A DNA stretch of 64,000 nt from Algoriphagus sp. CAU 1675. Its GTDB lineage: Bacteria > Bacteroidota > Bacteroidia > Cytophagales > Cyclobacteriaceae. The position numbers were made by a program, and so were the translations under genes. Under the pieces are notes generated by a model that did not search any database, was not told where the DNA came from, and worked only from the letters and a program-made list of their open reading frames with translations. This document shows, one piece after another, positions 51,947 to 60,361 of the stretch (the first letter of the stretch is position 1; every line of letters begins with the position of its first letter). The DNA lies in contig NZ_JARHUI010000003.1 of assembly GCF_029222925.1 (NCBI RefSeq), positions 1 to 64,000 of the forward strand. The letters run 5' to 3'.

Positions 51947-53848
51947 ATGAAAAAGCTATCCTATTTCCTCGTCACCCTACTATTCCTTGGATCTTGTGAT
52001 ACCGACAAGTTTGAGTCTGATGTAGAACTGCCAAAATTGTTTTCTGATGGAATGGTCATTCAACGCGATATTCCTTTTTCGGTTTGGGGAAAAGGAATCC
52101 CCGGGCGAATGGTCCGTGTGAGTGTTGCCGGGGCAATTGCCAGCGGAGAGGTAGATGCAGATAGTACCTGGCATCTGAAAATGCCTGCCGCCAAAGCCGG
52201 AGGTCCTTTTAAATTGACTGTGAACCAAAGGGAAATCAAGGATGTGTTTTTTGGGGATGTTTGGCTTGCAGGTGGTCAGTCCAATATGGAATGGAAGTTA
52301 AAATCCCAGGTAATAGGGGCCAAAAAAGAATTTGAGGAAGGGGGATTCCCGGAAATCCGTTTTTTCAAAGTTCCTAATTCGTACGCTGCAGTCCCTTTGG
52401 AAGATGTGGTCGGAGGAAGCTGGAAAGTGGCAGATTCAGTAAACCTTCCTGATTTCTCAGCGGTAGCCTGGTTTTTTGCCAAGAGAAATCACCTAGAAAA
52501 GAAAGTCCCTGTTGGGGTCATTGAGTCCAATTGGGGAGGTACACCAGCAGAAGGATGGACTGATGCAGAAATTCTTGCTACTATGGATGCTTCCTACACC
52601 AAAGAGGCCAAAGATGTAGTAGAGAATGCCGATAAATGGCAGGCAGTTATTTTGGAAAACGAACAAAAGAAAATGCTGAGGGATAGTCTTGTAGAGAAGC
52701 CCGACTCTCTTTTGGCCCTGAAAGTGAGTAGTATAGAGTATTCAGATGCCAATTGGACTTCAATCCAACTTCCAAATGCCAATCCTTTGGCTCATATAGC
52801 TTGGCTGAGAAAGACTTTTGTATTGAATTCTACGGATGAAATCAGTTTCCATCTGCCAAATATGTCCCAAATGGCTTTTATCTATCTGAACGGTAAACAA
52901 ATTCATCATAAGGATTGGAGCGGTTCCATACCGGATTTGAAGATAGCCAGTGATCTGCTAAACAAGGGCAGAAATGTGTTGAGCATACGAATCGTCAATA
53001 CATGGAATAATCAGCCGGTTGTTGGTGAAAAAGGGGAGATGTATCTGACTCAAAATGGAAATAAAATCTCCCTTGAGGGCAGCTGGAAATATTCAAACAA
53101 CATTGTTGAACCCAGACTACCCAAAGTGGAATACCTAAATTGGAAATCCGGATTCATGTACAATGCCATGATTTACCCACTTGCCCAATATCCCATCAAA
53201 GGGGCGATTTGGTATCAGGGTGAAAGTAATGCGGGAAGGCATGAAGAATATAAGGACCTTTTTTCGACCATGATTAGCAACTGGAGAGAGCTTTGGGAAA
53301 TTGGGGATTTTCCGTTTTTGTTTGTGCAGCTGGCAAATTTCATGGAAAGGAAAGACTTACAACCCGAAAGTGACTGGGCTTATCTTCGAGAAGCTCAAAG
53401 GGAGACATTGAACCTGCCCAATACCGGGATGGCCGTGATCATTGATATTGGAGAAGCTGAGGATATTCATCCTCGAAACAAGAAAGATGTGGGAGAAAGA
53501 TTGTGGTTACAGGCCCGAAAGGTAGCATATGGAGAAAAAATCATCGCCGGTGGCCCAGCTTTTAAAGAAGTGAAATGGGAGGAAGATGCTTTGTTTGTCT
53601 CTTTTACGGATGTTGGGAAAGGGCTAAAATTAAGTCATGGGAATCAGGTAAAAGGCTTTATTGTTCAAGATGCAGAGGGGCAGTTTGAAGTGGCAGAGGC
53701 GGAACTTGCTGGACCGGATTTGGTACGAGTGCAAATACCCAAGGGAGTGGTGCCTGTTGAGATCCGTTATGCTTGGGCAGATAATCCGGAGGTGAATTTG
53801 GTGAATGACCTCAACCTTCCTGCAATTCCTTTTCGGACTGATTTTTAA
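51947..53848 (+). CDS. Exported SGNH sialate O-acetylesterase-like lipoprotein
   Basis: A 633-residue lipoprotein (MKKLSYFLVTLLFLGSCDTD, lipobox LGSC). The SGNH hydrolase parts are GGQSNMEWKL with the nucleophile serine, WYQGESNAGRHEEY, and the catalytic DIHPRNKKDVGERL near residue 505. A beta-sandwich domain is inserted around residues 260-360 (IAWLRKTFVLNSTDEISFHL), as in the 9-O-acetylesterase family. Its place directly after the xylose operon suggests it removes acetyl groups from xylan-derived sugars rather than sialic acid. That is inference. Surface-exposed or periplasmic location is likely. Confidence 0.85.
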   Translation: MKKLSYFLVTLLFLGSCDTDKFESDVELPKLFSDGMVIQRDIPFSVWGKGIPGRMVRVSVAGAIASGEVDADSTWHLKMPAAKAGGPFKLTVNQREIKDVFFGDVWLAGGQSNMEWKLKSQVIGAKKEFEEGGFPEIRFFKVPNSYAAVPLEDVVGGSWKVADSVNLPDFSAVAWFFAKRNHLEKKVPVGVIESNWGGTPAEGWTDAEILATMDASYTKEAKDVVENADKWQAVILENEQKKMLRDSLVEKPDSLLALKVSSIEYSDANWTSIQLPNANPLAHIAWLRKTFVLNSTDEISFHLPNMSQMAFIYLNGKQIHHKDWSGSIPDLKIASDLLNKGRNVLSIRIVNTWNNQPVVGEKGEMYLTQNGNKISLEGSWKYSNNIVEPRLPKVEYLNWKSGFMYNAMIYPLAQYPIKGAIWYQGESNAGRHEEYKDLFSTMISNWRELWEIGDFPFLFVQLANFMERKDLQPESDWAYLREAQRETLNLPNTGMAVIIDIGEAEDIHPRNKKDVGERLWLQARKVAYGEKIIAGGPAFKEVKWEEDALFVSFTDVGKGLKLSHGNQVKGFIVQDAEGQFEVAEAELAGPDLVRVQIPKGVVPVEIRYAWADNPEVNLVNDLNLPAIPFRTDF

Positions 53849-53868
53849 TCAGTCCGAAAAGGTGTTTT
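53828..53868. terminator. Bidirectional terminator with 16-bp perfect stem
   Basis: CCTTTTCGGACTGATT (53828-53843), a TTT loop and AATCAGTCCGAAAAGG (53847-53862), then TGTTTTTT. The stop codon of the esterase gene lies within the stem. It separates the esterase gene from the convergent hydrolase gene. Confidence 0.85.
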
Positions 53869-53875
53869 TTTCAAA

Positions 53876-54943
53876 TCAATTGATTTTTTCAATCACATCT
53901 TTGGCATCTATCATTTCCTGAACCATTTCCAGGTATTCCGGTCTGGGTGGGACATGAGCTACATTTTCCAAAAAATCAATGCTTGCAAAAAGTACCCCTT
54001 CCCAATCTTTGGAGGTAATTGAACTTGCTATGACATGGTCCCCACTTTTTGGAAAAGCCATTTCTCTTTTCCTGGATTCAAGAGTTCCTAATTGAGAATA
54101 CATTTCCAGCATTTTTGGAACTGAAACAACCCGATCCTGCTCGTCGGCACTTTTGTAATAGTAGCCCATAAACAAGGGTTGAGTGACCTTTTGGAAAGTT
54201 TCCTTGTTCATCATGCTGTAAAGCAACACTGCAAGACTTTCGTAGCCATTGATGTGGTAATCTTCGGACCAAAAAGCGGCTTTTTCTCCCTCTCTCTTCT
54301 GGTGCAATACACCATTTTTCATGACGGTTTTTTCCATGAGGTATTTGGTCCATGGTTTAAAAAATGCCTCCAACCTTTCTCCATTTTCCCGGATAGCAGG
54401 AGAGTACAATAAAATCGAATGGATGTCCGATTGTTGGCTTGCCAGAAGCAAGCTCAATGCTCCGCCCATGGAGGTACCAACTACAATCACTGAGTCCCCA
54501 AGGCTTTTGCCGATTTGATAAGCTTCTCCTGCTGCATCTGCCAATTTTTGGGCAGTGAGGTATTCCATTCCATTTTCACGTTTGATCCCGTGTTCGGGAA
54601 GTCGGGTTACAAATAGATTTGCTCCAAAATGAGAGGCCAAAAACCGGTGTACCGGATCTCCTTCCATGGGGCTTGCACCAAATCCATGGATATAGATGAT
54701 GGAGTAAGGGGTTTTTCTTTTGTTGAGCGAATCTGCCCAAAGGATATACGCTTCGTTTCCTGGTTTGAGGCCTATCACGGTATCTTCCCGCTGGTCGATG
54801 TATGCCTCGAGTTCGTTGATACGGGTGGGTACTTCTGGAAAATGGATGCTAAGCTGCTGGGGTTTTACTTTTGGTCCAAGCATGTAAAGGATCACCAGTA
54901 CAATTGCAGCGGCAAATAGACCTAGAAATATTTTTCTTAACAT
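53876..54943 (-). CDS. Membrane-anchored alpha/beta hydrolase
   Basis: A 355-residue protein with an N-terminal membrane anchor (about 5-22, IFLGLFAAAIVLVILYML). The hydrolase fold shows the oxyanion region YIHGFGASPMEGDPVHRFLA and the nucleophile S158 in VVGTSMGGALSLLLAS. SGDHVIASSI near residue 305 carries the likely catalytic His. Similar Bacteroidota proteins are annotated as alpha/beta hydrolases or lysophospholipase-like esterases; the substrate is unknown. It probably precedes no partner: the small lipoprotein gene upstream ends 5 bp before it and may share its transcript. Confidence 0.82.
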   Translation of the reverse strand: MLRKIFLGLFAAAIVLVILYMLGPKVKPQQLSIHFPEVPTRINELEAYIDQREDTVIGLKPGNEAYILWADSLNKRKTPYSIIYIHGFGASPMEGDPVHRFLASHFGANLFVTRLPEHGIKRENGMEYLTAQKLADAAGEAYQIGKSLGDSVIVVGTSMGGALSLLLASQQSDIHSILLYSPAIRENGERLEAFFKPWTKYLMEKTVMKNGVLHQKREGEKAAFWSEDYHINGYESLAVLLYSMMNKETFQKVTQPLFMGYYYKSADEQDRVVSVPKMLEMYSQLGTLESRKREMAFPKSGDHVIASSITSKDWEGVLFASIDFLENVAHVPPRPEYLEMVQEMIDAKDVIEKIN

Positions 54944-54948
54944 GGAAT

Positions 54949-55539
54949 TCAGTTAGTTTTCAAATGGGGGGAAGTGGAATCAACCCAAATTTGGGTTCCG
55001 TTTTTCAAAAAAAGATAAGTTCGGGTCTTTAATTGACTGAAATTTTCTTTTGGAACTGATTTAAAATAAAGTCCCAAGTAAGGTTCAAGGTTATTGAAAT
55101 CACGGATTTTGGAAAGCATTTCCTTATTGTAATTTTCGAACAAATAGGAAATATCCGTGCCTGTTGGGAGATCCCCAAAAGGAGCTGTTAAGGTAACTGA
55201 AAGGTTTGAAATATTTCTGAAGTTATAAGACTCCAAGCAGCTGAGTGCATAAGCCTGGCCCGGCAAGGAATTTTTCAAAAAAGACTCCTTCAAAACCTCA
55301 GGAGTGATTTCCAAAACAAAAATGTAGTCCTCCAACAATACTGTATCTTCAAAAGTTGAATAGTGGTTGTCCGTGTAAGGAGCATGGAAAACGTTGAGCC
55401 CTTTGGCATCTGCCATCCTTGGACCCGGACATTGGTTGTAGGGATCAGGGTTAGTTTCGCTTAGACAGGATCCAAAAATCAGTAATCCCATGTAGCCAAA
55501 AACCAATGCCATAGTGGTATGTGCTTTTTTGTTGCTCAC
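54949..55539 (-). CDS. Hypothetical lipoprotein
   Basis: A 196-residue protein with a signal peptide and lipobox (MALVFGYMGLLIFGSC, cysteine near residue 25). The rest has no recognised motif. It contains PYNQCPGPRMADAKGLNVFH, and several Tyr/Phe-rich strands. An internal start at MALVFGYMG is possible. It lies 5 bp before the alpha/beta hydrolase gene and may be co-expressed, so a shared envelope role is plausible, but no function can be assigned. Confidence 0.65.
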   Translation of the reverse strand: MSNKKAHTTMALVFGYMGLLIFGSCLSETNPDPYNQCPGPRMADAKGLNVFHAPYTDNHYSTFEDTVLLEDYIFVLEITPEVLKESFLKNSLPGQAYALSCLESYNFRNISNLSVTLTAPFGDLPTGTDISYLFENYNKEMLSKIRDFNNLEPYLGLYFKSVPKENFSQLKTRTYLFLKNGTQIWVDSTSPHLKTN

Positions 55540-55685
55540 GCCGAAACTTATTTTTGCATTAAAATTAAAGTTTTGGACGAACTATTCCTTATTAATTTTC
55601 AGTACTTAACATTTCTTCAATATTCTGGGCAATTGTTGTATCATTTTTCGGGTGCTAAGCGTATCTAAATCAAATGATTTTGAAT

Positions 55686-56255
55686 ATGAAAAAATTAACT
55701 TTTGTATTGCTATTGTTTTTCGGGTTCGGACTAGGATTGCAGGCTCAGGAAGCCTTGCCCACTCAATCCGTTTTCATTGAATTGGGAGGCCCGGGACTTC
55801 CTTATAGTTTCAATTATGATTTCAGGTTTGATAAAACAAGAATGGATTCCTGGGGGATGCGGGTCGGTGCCGGTGGATATACGGTTTCAGGGGGAGAGTC
55901 CTTTTTTTCTATTCCCTTGATGGCCAATAAGCTTTATGGCAAAGGTCCCCATTATTTTGAGTTGGGCTTTGGCTTTACTTTTTTTACGTTTAATCAGGAA
56001 AATTATGATTACTGTTATGGGGGATATTATGACCCAAATACAGGGGAGTACATCTGTAATTCCTACGTGAGTGAACCCTATAATTTCATTCTGGATGTGG
56101 ACGGGTCCCCAAGTGTGATGGGAACCATGAATTTTGGCTATAGAAAAGTACCAGTGGACGGAGGCTTTATGTGGAAGGTGAATATCAATCCGATTTTCAA
56201 CAACAATGGATTTTGGCCCCTTTTCGCGGGAATTGGTTTTGGCTATGCCTTTTAG
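55686..56255 (+). CDS. Hypothetical outer-membrane beta-barrel-like protein
   Basis: A 189-residue exported protein, taken from the second Met (MKKLTFVLLLFFGFGLGLQA), which gives a clean signal peptide; an upstream start at 55674 adds four residues. The mature part alternates aromatic and glycine residues (FIELGGPGLPYSFNYDFRFD, FNFGYRK-like strands) and ends in GIGFGYAF, a terminal aromatic typical of outer-membrane barrels. Its 3' end overlaps the convergent ABM gene by 4 bp. Related to outer-membrane proteins of unknown function in the phylum. Confidence 0.7.
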   Translation: MKKLTFVLLLFFGFGLGLQAQEALPTQSVFIELGGPGLPYSFNYDFRFDKTRMDSWGMRVGAGGYTVSGGESFFSIPLMANKLYGKGPHYFELGFGFTFFTFNQENYDYCYGGYYDPNTGEYICNSYVSEPYNFILDVDGSPSVMGTMNFGYRKVPVDGGFMWKVNINPIFNNNGFWPLFAGIGFGYAF

Positions 56256-56578
56256 ATAGATTCTGATTCGAATCCATAATCCCGCTCAACCAAACAAATC
56301 CGGGTTTTGTAGGCACTGTACCACTTTTCCCTCCCGTATTTCTGGGCCAATTGATGGTCTGTTTGAGCTTTCCAGTTTTTGATAGCCTCTTTGCTCGCCC
56401 AATAACTAATGGTAATTCCGAGGCCGTTTCTGACACTTTCATGCCCTAAGTAGCCCTCTTGGTTTTGTGCTAATTCCACCATTTTGTCTGCCATTTCCTC
56501 ATATCCATCCTCAAGGTCTGTCCTTAGGTTTGAAAAAATAACTGCGTAGTACGGAGGAGAAGGAGTTTGAGCGATCAT
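56252..56578 (-). CDS. Antibiotic biosynthesis monooxygenase (ABM) domain protein
   Basis: A 108-residue single-domain protein of the dimeric ferredoxin-like ABM family. Visible parts are YYAVIFSNLRTDLEDGYEEM, LAQNQEGYLGHESVRNGLG, ISYWASKEAIKNWKAQTDHQ and GREKWYSAYKTRICLVERDY. These match the stress-type ABM proteins found alone in many Bacteroidota. Despite the name, no antibiotic cluster is nearby, and a quinol- or haem-related role is possible. It converges with the outer-membrane-type gene. Confidence 0.85.
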   Translation of the reverse strand: MIAQTPSPPYYAVIFSNLRTDLEDGYEEMADKMVELAQNQEGYLGHESVRNGLGITISYWASKEAIKNWKAQTDHQLAQKYGREKWYSAYKTRICLVERDYGFESESI

Positions 56579-56939
56579 AGCTTCATTGGTTTTTTTCGAA
56601 TTTAGTCAAATTTCGAGGCTGTTAACTCCTAAATCTAGCAGTAACCGTCTCTTTTTCCCTGCCTGTTTAATCTTCTTTTCCCAATAGCTTGAAGCTTCCT
56701 TTTTTATCAATTCCACAGTCTGAAATTCCTTCGGTTGAATGAAAGTTTTCGACGGAAGATCACATGATGATTTTTTCTAAAAAAATGAGAATTCGGGTTA
56801 CAAAATTTGATTCAGCAAATACTAAAAGGAAATATCTCCGGTTCAATGAAATGTTCATTTAAGGCGAATTCAAGATTCAGCTAAGCCTTAATTAATAATC
56901 ACACCAATACCTTTCACCCAATTATCATCCTATTAAATT
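56579..56939. other. Intergenic stretch, possible gene remnant on minus strand
   Basis: No intact gene. On the minus strand from 56776 to 56606 a frame of 56 codons is open, without an ATG, and reads like coding sequence (FIQPKEFQTVELIKKEASSY, then WEKKIKQAGKKRRLLLDLGV). It may be the C-terminal remnant of a lost gene. The rest of the interval up to the Rieske gene shows nothing recognisable. Confidence 0.35.
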
Positions 56940-57380
56940 ATGAGCGAAAAAATGAATCGATTGGAGTTCCTGAAATCTCTGGGACTCAAAGGTGCCTCTT
57001 TATTAGCTGTCTATTGTGCCGGTTCTACCCTTACCGGATGTATCAATGAAAATGTTGATCCTGCCGCAGGAGGAAGTACGGCGGATTTAACTTTGGACCT
57101 GACTTCCTCAGCTTATTCTGCATTGAATACAGTGGGCGGCTATGTAGTGGTAAACAGGATAGTCATTGCCCGTATTTCCCAAACCCAATTTGCGGCAGTC
57201 ACCCAGGTTTGTTCCCATGAGGGGAAAGTAAAAGTTTATTACCGCTCCGGAGAGTTTTATTGTCCTGAACATGGGGCAAGGTTTGCAACAGATGGTTCAG
57301 GTTTGAATTCAAAGGGCTCAATGGGTTTGAAAACCTATCAGACAGAGTTGAATGGTACCACTTTACGCGTTTTTGGCTGA
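56940..57380 (+). CDS. Rieske 2Fe-2S lipoprotein
   Basis: A 146-residue exported Rieske protein. The leader (KMNRLEFLKSLGLKGASLLA) ends in a lipobox-like LTGC with C34. The cluster ligands are C91-S-H93 (VCSHEGKVKVYY) and C108-P-E-H111 (FYCPEHGARFATDGSG). The first loop lacks the disulfide cysteine of bc1-type Rieske proteins. It starts a three-gene operon with a DUF5777 barrel protein and a YceI protein, starting the next gene in a TGATG overlap. This trio recurs in Bacteroidota (from memory) and its role is unknown; electron transfer in the periplasm is the safest statement. Confidence 0.88.
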   Translation: MSEKMNRLEFLKSLGLKGASLLAVYCAGSTLTGCINENVDPAAGGSTADLTLDLTSSAYSALNTVGGYVVVNRIVIARISQTQFAAVTQVCSHEGKVKVYYRSGEFYCPEHGARFATDGSGLNSKGSMGLKTYQTELNGTTLRVFG

Positions 57381-58342
57381 TGAAGACCTTTCGTGATTTT
57401 GGGAAAATCCCTTTGACCGTTTTTTTCCTCCTGATGGGACTTTTGATCTCAGAAGGTGTGCGAGCTCAAGATGACCTGATGGCTCTGCTTGATCAGGATT
57501 TGGCGAAGGAGCCCAGTTATACCCAGGCTACCTTTAAGGCTACCCGTCTAATCAATGGACAGACGATTGAGACTATTTCCAAAAAGCATTTAAACTTTTG
57601 GATTTCCCACCGATTTGGAGCTGTTAATAGTGGTTTTATAGCCAATTTCTTTGGTCTGGATGAAGCCAAGATCAGGTTGGGGCTGGAATATGGGATTACG
57701 GATCGATGGTTGGTGGGTGCAGGTAGAAGTTCAGTGGAGAAGACCTATGATTTCTATACCAAATACAAAGTGCTGAGACAGTCCAATAAAATGCCAGTAA
57801 CTGTTACCGGGCTGGCAGGTATGGGGATCAATACCATGCCTACGGGTTATGTGATGGAATCCGGTGCTGAGATGAAATTCTTCTCCAATCCGGAGCGCTA
57901 TTCATACTGGGGACAGGTCTTGATTGCCCGAAAGGTCAATGAAAACCTCTCTGTTCAGGTGATGCCTACTTTGGTTTATTACAACAAAGTTGAATCCCCG
58001 GCCATGTCAAACTCCCTGCCTGCAATTGGAATTGGGGGAAGGTATAAACTGACCAAGAGGTTTACGCTTTCCGGAGAATATTACAAGGCTTTTGCAGATC
58101 AGAAAGCTTATGAAAACCAAACAGGAAATCCCTATCCATACCATGACGCCATAGCAATCGGAGTGGATATAGAGACAGGTGGACATGTGTTTCAATTGCA
58201 CTTCACCAATTCCCGTGGCATGATTGAAAAACATGTAATAGGTCAGACTACGGGGAATTGGATGGATGGAGATATTTATTATGGATTTAATATTTCAAGA
58301 ACCTTCAGCTTTGAAAAAGACGCTAAATACAAGGACAAATGA
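57380..58342 (+). CDS. DUF5777 family beta-barrel protein
   Basis: A 320-residue exported protein with a signal peptide (VFFLLMGLLISEGVRAQDDL). The mature part begins with YTQATFKATRLINGQTIETI and LNFWISHRFGAVNSGFIANF, the opening typical of DUF5777, followed by repeated beta-strand pairs (IRLGLEYGITDRWLVGAGRS). It should be an outer-membrane barrel. It overlaps the Rieske stop codon by one base and the YceI start by 4 bp. Function is unknown; its partners suggest a link with redox or lipid-soluble compounds. Confidence 0.82.
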   Translation: MKTFRDFGKIPLTVFFLLMGLLISEGVRAQDDLMALLDQDLAKEPSYTQATFKATRLINGQTIETISKKHLNFWISHRFGAVNSGFIANFFGLDEAKIRLGLEYGITDRWLVGAGRSSVEKTYDFYTKYKVLRQSNKMPVTVTGLAGMGINTMPTGYVMESGAEMKFFSNPERYSYWGQVLIARKVNENLSVQVMPTLVYYNKVESPAMSNSLPAIGIGGRYKLTKRFTLSGEYYKAFADQKAYENQTGNPYPYHDAIAIGVDIETGGHVFQLHFTNSRGMIEKHVIGQTTGNWMDGDIYYGFNISRTFSFEKDAKYKDK

Positions 58343-58887
58343 GAGCCAAAAAGACCCTTTTATTAACCTATCTGTTCCTGTCTTCAGGACTGATCTTTGG
58401 GCAGAAACTATTGGGAACAAGTAGCGGAGAGGTACATTTCTATTCTGATACACCGCTCGAAACTATACAGGCGACGAATAAAAAGACTGCTTGTCTGGTA
58501 AATACAGAGTCAGGGGAAATTGCCGTACAGATGCGGATTGTGGATTTCATTTTTCCCAACAAACTGATGCAGGAACATTTCAATGAGAATTATCTGGAAA
58601 GCGAAAAATACCCAACCGCTCAATTTAAAGGGATAATTGCTGGTATTGAAGCACTTCAGGTCAATGGAATTCATGCCTTGCTTGCAGAGGGGAATCTGAC
58701 CATCCATGGAGTAAGCCAGCCTGTAAAAGTCAAAGGAACCATTGAGAAATCTCAGGACCGGTATGAATTGAAATTCAGTTTTTTGGTCAGGCCGGAAGAC
58801 TATAAAGTAGAAATCCCCAATTTGGTTTTAACCAAAATAGCAGAGGAAATAGAAGTCTCGGGTACCATGAATTTGACGGAGAGATGA
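58339..58887 (+). CDS. YceI family exported protein
   Basis: A 182-residue lipocalin-like YceI protein with a signal peptide (LLLTYLFLSSGLIFG). Family parts are SGEVHFYSDTPLETIQATNK, VDFIFPNKLMQEHFNENYLE, EKYPTAQFKGII and a C-terminal LTIHGVSQPVKVKGT. YceI proteins bind isoprenoid chains such as polyprenyl quinones. As third gene of the Rieske operon this supports a quinone-linked periplasmic pathway, by inference. A bidirectional terminator follows at 58891-58920. Confidence 0.9.
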   Translation: MRAKKTLLLTYLFLSSGLIFGQKLLGTSSGEVHFYSDTPLETIQATNKKTACLVNTESGEIAVQMRIVDFIFPNKLMQEHFNENYLESEKYPTAQFKGIIAGIEALQVNGIHALLAEGNLTIHGVSQPVKVKGTIEKSQDRYELKFSFLVRPEDYKVEIPNLVLTKIAEEIEVSGTMNLTER

Positions 58888-58890
58888 AAC

Positions 58891-58920
58891 AAAAAAGGAA
58901 GCCATGTAGCTTCCTTTTTT
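58891..58920. terminator. Bidirectional terminator between YceI and serine hydrolase genes
   Basis: AAAAAAGGAAGC (58891-58902), CATGTA loop, GCTTCCTTTTTT (58909-58920): a perfect 12-bp inverted repeat ending in A and T runs on both strands. Confidence 0.9.
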
Positions 58921-58937
58921 TTTGGTTTTGAATTATT

Positions 58938-60155
58938 CTATTTCGGAAGGCTTTCCAAAATCAGTTTCACCAATTCGGCCTTGTCACCATTTGGAATCCA
59001 TCTGGCTACAATGACTAAGTCGTTTTCCTGATCCACATAGATCATGTTTGTGCCGGCTCCAATATGTAAAAATGCAGTTTTTGGGGCAGCGGGGACTTGT
59101 TTTAGATCCTCATTCAGGAAATAGTTCATAAATCCATAGCCCGGATTGGCTGGTGTAGGAGTTCGGGATTTCGCAATCCAACTTTCCGGGATCAACTGTT
59201 TTCCATTCCATTTTCCATTTCTTAGAGTCAAGTATCCAAATCGGGCCTGATCCCATGCAGAGAGCATCATTCCACCTCCCCAGTGGGAGCCGCCGCTGAC
59301 AGATTGAACGATTTGACCATCCAATATCACGAAGGAATTTTCATACCCTGTCCATCTCCAGGTATCACTCGCTCCGATAGGGTCCATGATTTTTTCTTTC
59401 AATACTATAGGTAGGGGTTTTCTCCAGACATTCAGCAAGGCTAGAGCCAGGACATTTACCCGGGTATCATTGTATTCATAAACCGATCCTGGTTCGTTCT
59501 GGGCTCTTGCTCTCTTTTGAGCTACGCCTTCAGCCGGACGGTCGGCCCAATCGGGTTTTCCCCAAAGGGTTCCTTCCCAATCTGATGTTTGACGAAGCAA
59601 GTCATACCATCTGATTTTTCGGTTGTGCTCTGTGTCAAACAATTCAAAAACATCTTCCTGGTCCAAATGATCTGCTTTGTTCATCATGGCTTTGATCGGA
59701 TCATAAGGATAAATAGGAGCCATATAAGGGTAGACCAAGTCCATTTCGTCTTTGATCAGACCTTCTTCCACCGCTAATCCAGCAGTAGTGGATAGAAAGC
59801 TTTTCGCTACACTGAAAGTCAAATCCACACGCTCAGGCTCTCCCCACTGTCCGACTACATAGCCTTTATAAATGATCAAACCAGTAGCAGGTCCCCTTCT
59901 TTTCATCGGGCCAACAGGATATCCAAAAGGCTCTCTTCCAAAGGCACTTTCGTAGTGGGCGATTTTCAAGTTGGGGTTTTGATCACTTTCATGGGTTTTC
60001 GCAAAGTCAATAGCCTGCTGGAGTTTAGAAGCGTCCATTCCCAGTTCCTCCGGAGTTTTTTGTTCCCAAGAGTTTTTTGCAGGAAAGTAAGTTTGTGCGG
60101 ATACCGTGCTAGAAATAAGTAGGGTGAAAATCCAGAGTAAATTGAAATTTTTCAT
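58938..60155 (-). CDS. Exported serine hydrolase (class C beta-lactamase fold)
   Basis: A 405-residue exported protein. The start is set at 60155 (MKNFNLLWIFTLLISSTVSA), which gives a signal peptide; the frame is open for 27 codons more. The catalytic SxxK is S115-V-A-K118 in TFSVAKSFLSTTAGLAVEEG, the YxN-type motif is YEYNDTRVN near residue 240, and the third box region is HIGAGTN near residue 370. Such proteins are esterases or peptidases more often than true beta-lactamases. No resistance context is seen. Confidence 0.85.
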   Translation of the reverse strand: MKNFNLLWIFTLLISSTVSAQTYFPAKNSWEQKTPEELGMDASKLQQAIDFAKTHESDQNPNLKIAHYESAFGREPFGYPVGPMKRRGPATGLIIYKGYVVGQWGEPERVDLTFSVAKSFLSTTAGLAVEEGLIKDEMDLVYPYMAPIYPYDPIKAMMNKADHLDQEDVFELFDTEHNRKIRWYDLLRQTSDWEGTLWGKPDWADRPAEGVAQKRARAQNEPGSVYEYNDTRVNVLALALLNVWRKPLPIVLKEKIMDPIGASDTWRWTGYENSFVILDGQIVQSVSGGSHWGGGMMLSAWDQARFGYLTLRNGKWNGKQLIPESWIAKSRTPTPANPGYGFMNYFLNEDLKQVPAAPKTAFLHIGAGTNMIYVDQENDLVIVARWIPNGDKAELVKLILESLPK

Positions 60156-60361
60156 GATGGAATGATTTTGTGCGAGTTTAAGAATTAAATAAAAAATAGG
60201 GCAACCGCTAATGGATTTAAGCCAAAGAATCTTCATTTCCCTGTTTGATTTGATAAATTATTGCAAACTCTTTTGAAGATTCGTAGTTATCAAGGGTAAT
60301 AAAAGCCAATACTTCGAATTATTGTGGCACGGCTTTTTTTACCCAGCAGCAAGTACACATT

